DNA of 58,250 nucleotides. Source: Hyphomicrobiaceae bacterium. GTDB taxonomy: Bacteria > Pseudomonadota > Alphaproteobacteria > Rhizobiales > Hyphomicrobiaceae. Both the position numbers and the translations under genes were made by a program. The notes beneath the pieces were generated by a model that saw only the letters and a list, made by a program, of their open reading frames with translations, did not search any database and was not told where the DNA came from. Location of the stretch: the NCBI GenBank assembly GCA_008933705.1, contig WBUN01000032.1:1-58250 (forward strand). The letters are read 5' to 3'. Within the stretch, counting starts at the first letter, position 1. The number at the start of each line of letters is the position of its first letter. Positions 53,775 through 58,250 of the stretch are shown piece by piece.

Positions 53775-55103
53775 TCAGGCCACCGCCTTCAGCACCTTGG
53801 CGATGCCGTCGCGAATCTCGCCGACATCGCTTTCGGTTGAGACCAGCGGCGGAGCGACGATCAGGGTGTCCATGGCCACGCGCACGTACAAGTTGAAGTC
53901 ATGATACATGCGCTCGGTCGCCTCATAGCCGCGCAGGCCGGGCTTGCCGGCGATCGGCTCGAGGTCGATGCCGGCCAGCAGACCGACGGTGCGGATGTCG
54001 GCGACGTTGGGCTCGCCCTTCAAGCTCATCATGGCGTCGGCGAACGCCGGCTCGAGCTTCCTGGAGCGCTCGAACAGGCCCTCATCCTTGTAAATGTCGA
54101 GCGTGGCGAGGCCGGCGGCGGCAGCCAGCGGATGGCCCGAGTAGGTGTAGCCGTGGAACAGCTCGATCATGTGCTCGGCGCCGGTCATGAAGGTGTCGTA
54201 GATGCCCTTCGAGGCCATGACGCCGGCCATCGGCACCGCCGCGTTGGTGACACCCTTGGCGAACGTGATCATGTCGGGCGTGATGCCGTAGCGCTCGGAG
54301 GCGAAGCACGAGCCGAGCCGGCCGAAGCCGGTGATGACCTCGTCGAAGATCAGCAGGATGCCATGGTCGGCCGTGATCTTGCGCAGCTTCTCGAGATAGC
54401 CCTTGGGCGGCGGCAGGATGCCTGTCGAGCCGGCGACGGGCTCCACGATGACGGCAGCGATGGTGGAGGCGTCGTGCAGGGCGATGAGGCGCGTCAGCTC
54501 GTCGGCCAGATGTGCGCCCCACTCGGGCTCGCCCTTGGTGAAGGCCTGCTTGGAGCGGTCGTAGGTGGTGGACAGGTGGTCCACGCCCGTCAGCATGTTG
54601 CCGAACTGCTTGCGGTTGGCGACGATGCCGCCGACCGAGATGCCGCCGAAGCCGATGCCGTGATAGCCGCGCTCGCGGCCGATGAAGCGCGTGCGGGCGC
54701 CCTCGCCGCGGGCCTTGTGATAGGCGAGCGCGATCTTGAGCGCGGTATCGACCGCCTCGGACCCCGAGTTCGAGAAAAAGGCATAGTCGAGGTCGCCTGG
54801 GGCCAGGAGCGCGAGGCGGGACGCCAGCTCGAACACCTTGGGATGGCCGTACTGGAAGGCAGGGGCGTAGTCGAGGCGGGCGGCCATGTCCTGGATGGCC
54901 TTGACGATCGGCTCACGGCAATGGCCGGCGTTGACGCAAAACAGGCCGGAGGTGGCATCCAGCACCTTGGTGCCGTCGGGCTTGAGATAGTGGCGGTCCT
55001 TGGCGCCCGCGAACAGGCGGGGGCGCTTCTTGAAGGCGCGGTTGGCCGTGAAGGGAACCCAGTAGGGCTCAAGCTCATTGGGCTTCATGTCGAGGGGCGC
55101 CAT
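53775..55103 (-). CDS. Omega-amino acid:pyruvate aminotransferase (class III)
   Basis: This 442-residue PLP enzyme transfers an amino group from omega-amino acids such as beta-alanine to pyruvate. Motifs are YWVPFTANRAFKKRPRL, FSNSGSEAVDTALKIAL, ILLIFDEVITGFGRLG, the PLP lysine in TFAKGVTNA and HGYTYSGHPLAAAAGLATL. The first and last are typical of the BauA/beta-alanine group. ATG 55103 fits the family start; ATG 55088 is an alternative. The upstream open frame is unrelated. Confidence 0.9.
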   Translation of the reverse strand: MAPLDMKPNELEPYWVPFTANRAFKKRPRLFAGAKDRHYLKPDGTKVLDATSGLFCVNAGHCREPIVKAIQDMAARLDYAPAFQYGHPKVFELASRLALLAPGDLDYAFFSNSGSEAVDTALKIALAYHKARGEGARTRFIGRERGYHGIGFGGISVGGIVANRKQFGNMLTGVDHLSTTYDRSKQAFTKGEPEWGAHLADELTRLIALHDASTIAAVIVEPVAGSTGILPPPKGYLEKLRKITADHGILLIFDEVITGFGRLGSCFASERYGITPDMITFAKGVTNAAVPMAGVMASKGIYDTFMTGAEHMIELFHGYTYSGHPLAAAAGLATLDIYKDEGLFERSRKLEPAFADAMMSLKGEPNVADIRTVGLLAGIDLEPIAGKPGLRGYEATERMYHDFNLYVRVAMDTLIVAPPLVSTESDVGEIRDGIAKVLKAVA

Positions 55104-55344
55104 GGCGATCTCCGGCGGGCGTTGCAATTTCTGGAGCTTCGCCCTTCTAGCAGGGCAGGCGCCGCGCTCCAAGCGGGCGCCCTGCCCCCGAACCGCCACA
55201 GTGGCGCCGGGTAAAGGCGCGGATTCGGGCGCACGGCAACCCGAATCGGGGGGCCCATTCAGACCTTGTTAGGCGAATCGGGACCAGATGCGTACGAGCG
55301 ACGCCCGGTCCGCCCCTCGCGTTGCCGCCCAGGAGGAAAGCCCG

Positions 55345-56082
55345 ATGTTGATGAGCGTCATCGAAGGAGCCCGGTCGGCTCCTCAATACCCCGAGCTTGC
55401 CGGCAAGCGGGTTCTCATCACAGGGATTTCCAGCAGTTGCGGGGTCGACATCGCGCGCGCGTTCGCCGAGCACCGCACGAGGCTCATCCTGCAGTTCTCA
55501 GAGACCAGCGAGAGGACGCAGGCGATTGCCGAGATCGCCGCGCCGGCCGCACTCGATATCGAGGTGTTCGGGCCGGTCGGCGGGGAGGCCGACGACGTCG
55601 TGCAGTTCGGGCGCAGCGCGGCCCAGGCCTTCGGCGGGCTCGACGCCGTGATCAACCTGATCCCTCTGTCGGCGCCGCCGCGCCTCGACGTCGCCGCGAC
55701 GGCAGCCGAGACCGAGCGGCTCGTCGCCGATCGGCTGCTGCTGGCGTGCCTGCTGACCAAGATCGCGGCTAATCGCATGGCGCTGACCCTGACGGAGGGC
55801 CTGATCCTCAATGTCGCCGCGTTGGCGGTGCCGGCGTGCAGGGCCGGGCGGGCATTTGCCGTGGTGCTGAAGGCGGCTCTTGCCGCCATGACGCGTGCCC
55901 AGGCGCAGGAGTGGGCCAGCCGCGGCATTCGCCTCAACGCGATCACCCCGCAGACGGCTACCTCCGCCGCCGAGCCGTGCCTGAGCGGCGAGCCCGATAT
56001 CGCTGCGCTGGCGCTGTATCTCGCCTCCGGCCGCGGCAGGGCCCTCTCGGGGCACGTGTTCGAGGCAGAGGCGCGGGGGTAG
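55345..56082 (+). CDS. SDR-fold protein lacking catalytic residues
   Basis: This 245-residue protein has a Rossmann fold of the short-chain dehydrogenase family: RVLITGISSSCGVDIARAFAEH (nucleotide loop, with serine for one glycine), GGLDAVINLIPLS and WASRGIRLNAITPQT. The catalytic serine (LILNVAALAV, where NISS is expected) and the tyrosine four residues before K176 (alanine here, in AFAVVLKAAL) are both missing. It may bind a nucleotide but should not act as an ordinary dehydrogenase. ATG 55345 has a perfect AGGAGG eight bases upstream. Confidence 0.8.
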   Translation: MLMSVIEGARSAPQYPELAGKRVLITGISSSCGVDIARAFAEHRTRLILQFSETSERTQAIAEIAAPAALDIEVFGPVGGEADDVVQFGRSAAQAFGGLDAVINLIPLSAPPRLDVAATAAETERLVADRLLLACLLTKIAANRMALTLTEGLILNVAALAVPACRAGRAFAVVLKAALAAMTRAQAQEWASRGIRLNAITPQTATSAAEPCLSGEPDIAALALYLASGRGRALSGHVFEAEARG

Positions 56083-56287
56083 CGCCGCCCACACCATGTC
56101 GCTGAGGTGACTGCCGGCCGCGAGCGGGACGCATAGGCTCACTTTGGAAGGCTGGGCGACCTGCGTCCGCATGGTGCCCGCCGTCGCCGTTCTTCATTTT
56201 TCGAGATCGCCCGACCAGACCCGCCGCACCGGCGGGCTGCAACGTCGAGCCTTCAACCGGCAATGACGGGCCGATTTCAGGGAGGCA

Positions 56288-57103
56288 ATGATGTCAGATC
56301 CGCGTATGCCAGCCGAGATGGAACAATGGATGCGGGCGCGCAATTGGAGCGGCCACCACGAGCAGTGGCACGTCGAGAGCCGCCTGGACTTCTGGACGGC
56401 GTTGGCGGCGCAGGGAAACCCGGCCGCGCAGGAGATCGTCGACTACGCGCGTCAGAATGGCTGGAGCCGCGCCCCTCAGCAGGAGGGCGCCGTCGGCAAC
56501 GGGCTGGAATTCCTCGGCATGCATCGCGCCATGCTCGAGCTCCTGGCCGAGGCGTTCCCGCAGCACCGGCACCTGTTGGCGGGATGGACGACGCCGCCGC
56601 AGGATCCCAACGCACCGGACGACATCGTCCCCAATGGTGCGCCGTTCGAGCTGGCCAAGGCTGAAGCGGTCGAGATCATCGAGCATCAGCCGGCGACGTT
56701 CAACGGCGAGGATGAATTCGGCGCGTTCGTCGAGACCAATCTCAGGCCGACGGCCTCAAATCCCCTTGCGCGCTCACCCGATCCGCGTACCGGCATTCAC
56801 AATTGGCTGCACAACCGGTGGACGGACGTGGAGAGCGAGGTGAATTTGGGCGATCCCACCAAGAACATCTTCAACGCCCGCTTCTGGCGGTTGCATGGCT
56901 GGATCGATACGCAGTGGTCGCGCTTTCGCATTGCCACGGGCCTCTCCGACGCCGATGCGGCCTACAAAGCCCTGATCGATCGGCACAAGGACCTGATGCG
57001 CCATGTGCATCCTCATGCCCACAGACCGCAGACGTTCTCGCTCGAGCGGACGGGCCGGCGGCTGGCCGCATTGCAGCGCTTCTTCGCCGATATTCCGCGC
57101 TGA
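56288..57103 (+). CDS. Tyrosinase-like di-copper-site protein
   Basis: This 271-residue protein has a recognisable CuB-type region: H171 and H175 in GIHNWLHNRW, then NIFNARFWRLHGWID with H203 in the position of the third ligand. A CuA-like part is seen in FLGMHRAMLELL (H79) and earlier histidines in GHHEQWHVE (H23, H24, H28). Tyrosinases and related proteins use this pattern to bind two coppers and oxidise phenols or carry out related chemistry. It has no signal peptide and is shorter than most. Function is uncertain; the copper site is inferred from motif spacing. Confidence 0.6.
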   Translation: MMSDPRMPAEMEQWMRARNWSGHHEQWHVESRLDFWTALAAQGNPAAQEIVDYARQNGWSRAPQQEGAVGNGLEFLGMHRAMLELLAEAFPQHRHLLAGWTTPPQDPNAPDDIVPNGAPFELAKAEAVEIIEHQPATFNGEDEFGAFVETNLRPTASNPLARSPDPRTGIHNWLHNRWTDVESEVNLGDPTKNIFNARFWRLHGWIDTQWSRFRIATGLSDADAAYKALIDRHKDLMRHVHPHAHRPQTFSLERTGRRLAALQRFFADIPR

Positions 57104-57117
57104 GTGCTCGGCGTCCG

Positions 57118-58143
57118 TCAGCGTGGAACGAACGGATAGCGCCAGAAGTCCCCCTTGGGCGTGTTGATGCGCTGCAGGATGGGAATGCGCCGGTCCGGCG
57201 GCCGCTCGCCCGTCTGCAGCAGCAGGCCGATGTCGTTCAAGAGCGCGCTCTTCTCCGCATAGAGCGAGTGGTTGAGGGCCAGGTAGTCGGTGCTGGTCTG
57301 GCTCACGTCGATGGTGTCGATGCCGTCGACCAGGATCGGGCCCTCGGAGGGAACATCGCCTGCGCGGGGCACGCCGCCGGCGACGCGGCGGGCGGCCGCC
57401 ATGGCGACGTCGTTGGCCGAGCAGTACAGCGTCACGCCGCGGCCGTACTGCTTGATGTTGGCGGCAAGATTGGCGAACACGTCGCGGTCGACATCCGGTG
57501 CCGCCAGGATGATCTGGTTGAGCCGCACGCCGGCAGGCAGCGACGGACCCATGTCGCGCAGCACCTGCAAGAGCGGCAGGTTGCCCATGCTGTGGGCGAT
57601 CACGCTGACGCTGGTGGCGCCGGTCTCCTTGACGACGAGCTCGATGAACTCGCGCAAGTAGGGTTCGGCCTGCGTCGAGCTCTCGCGATCGTAGTAGTAG
57701 CCGGTGAGGCCGCTGCCCGACGGCCAGCTGTAGAGAAAGGCCGCGCCGTCGAAGCGCAGGTCATAGGCCATCTGCGCCGTGCGGAAGAGCGCGTAGTCGA
57801 AATCGTTGTTGTAGCCGTGCACGAACACGACGGCCTGGTCCTTGAAGGCCTGGCTTCCGGCGATGCGCTCGCGCGCCATGGCTAGGAACTGCTCGCGCGT
57901 CAGCACCTTCATCTCGCGGATGGTGAAGTGCTGCTTGGGATCCTCGGCCTGCTCGTAGACCGTAATCTCGAAATAGGGGATGCGGATGGCGAAGGGCCGC
58001 TCGATGTTGGGGACCTGGTGCGTCTTGGGCACCGTCACCAGGGCATGGCCGAGCTCGAGCCGGCGGGCGCGCTCGGAGCCGTAGGCGATACGCTTGGCGT
58101 TGGCCTTGCGGCTGCGGTCCGTGCCGTAGAAGACCGGGACCAC
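57118..58143 (-). CDS. Alpha/beta hydrolase (DUF900-like), N-terminus unclear
   Basis: This protein of at least 341 residues has the DUF900 pattern: VPVFYGTDRSRKANAKRIAYG, oxyanion loop VVFVHGYNNDFDYALFRTAQ, nucleophile elbow VIAHSMGNLPLL (A-H-S-M-G), acidic ILAAPDVDRDVF and a late histidine in LALNHSLYAE. Such hydrolases are often exported lipoproteins or secreted esterases. The start given is GTG 58143, but coding-like sequence (Pro/Ala-rich, then QTDWDVV) continues upstream to an in-frame TAA at 58222-58224. No signal peptide is visible, so the true start may lie beyond a frameshift or the window edge. Confidence 0.75.
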   Translation of the reverse strand: MVPVFYGTDRSRKANAKRIAYGSERARRLELGHALVTVPKTHQVPNIERPFAIRIPYFEITVYEQAEDPKQHFTIREMKVLTREQFLAMARERIAGSQAFKDQAVVFVHGYNNDFDYALFRTAQMAYDLRFDGAAFLYSWPSGSGLTGYYYDRESSTQAEPYLREFIELVVKETGATSVSVIAHSMGNLPLLQVLRDMGPSLPAGVRLNQIILAAPDVDRDVFANLAANIKQYGRGVTLYCSANDVAMAAARRVAGGVPRAGDVPSEGPILVDGIDTIDVSQTSTDYLALNHSLYAEKSALLNDIGLLLQTGERPPDRRIPILQRINTPKGDFWRYPFVPR

Positions 58144-58250
58144 GTCCCAATCGGTCTGCCGTGCGGCGGGCTCGCCCGGGGCGGGGGCGACGGAGCGGGC
58201 GGCGGGCTCCTCTCGTGCGGCTTACGGCGGCCGGGAGGCCACCTTGGGAG

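Overview
The window is GC-rich chromosomal DNA from an alphaproteobacterium, most likely of the order Hyphomicrobiales (Rhizobiales). Supporting signs are the DUF177-plsX-fabH-ihfA-merR block, the nrdR-ribD-ribE-ribB-ribH-nusB-thiL chain, a class I 5-aminolevulinate synthase (hemA), an RcdA/DUF1465 protein near a DUF1192 gene, a ubiquinol-cytochrome c chaperone, and a FixK/FNR-type box upstream of hemA. The genus cannot be fixed from the sequence alone.

Layout. (1) 1-4567 is the end of an integrated mobilisable element: the 3' end of an IS1595-type transposase, a hairpin-rich region that may be oriT, mobC, a relaxase-helicase fusion, a GIY-YIG-type gene, and a repeat-rich non-coding end abutting the 3' end of a tRNA-Pro(GGG). 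(2) 4568-10577 is core genome: tRNA-Pro, a phosphopantetheinyl transferase, merR, ihfA, fabH, plsX, a YceD/DUF177 protein, a cytochrome bc1 assembly chaperone and the lipoprotein bamE. (3) 10632-20394 is a long leftward cluster: glyA, nrdR, ribD, a thioesterase, ribE, ribB, ribH, nusB, thiL and the proton-pumping pyrophosphatase hppA. (4) 20395-26506 holds cspA, a small conserved protein, hemA with two regulatory palindromes upstream, an L,D-transpeptidase, an ABC exporter and rpmE. (5) 26586-35392 is an uptake/activation module: a GntR regulator, an RDD-like membrane protein, a 5'-truncated panB remnant, an acyl-CoA ligase, a TetR regulator with a candidate operator, and a complete LIV-type ABC transporter.

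(6) 35389-44744 is the most interesting region. It is a leftward operon for a complex I/group 4 hydrogenase-like membrane complex: two tandem HyfB-type subunits, HyfC, HyfE, HyfF, HyfG and HyfI. Three of the four nickel-iron cysteine positions in the catalytic-type subunit read as serine, while the four cysteines for the iron-sulfur cluster of the small subunit are kept. No ferredoxin-type subunit and no hydrogenase maturation genes are present. This fits an energy-converting-hydrogenase-related (Ehr) complex: a probable ion pump whose redox partner is unknown, here with three antiporter-type subunits.

(7) 44999-58250 is mixed: a phage-tail-like DUF2793 protein, an RcdA-like protein, a small secreted protein, DUF1192, a quinone oxidoreductase, a HAD phosphatase, a membrane protein with a degenerate EAL domain, a class C beta-lactamase-fold hydrolase, an omega-amino acid:pyruvate aminotransferase, an SDR-fold protein that has lost its catalytic residues, a small tyrosinase-like copper-site protein, and an alpha/beta hydrolase with an interrupted N-terminus.
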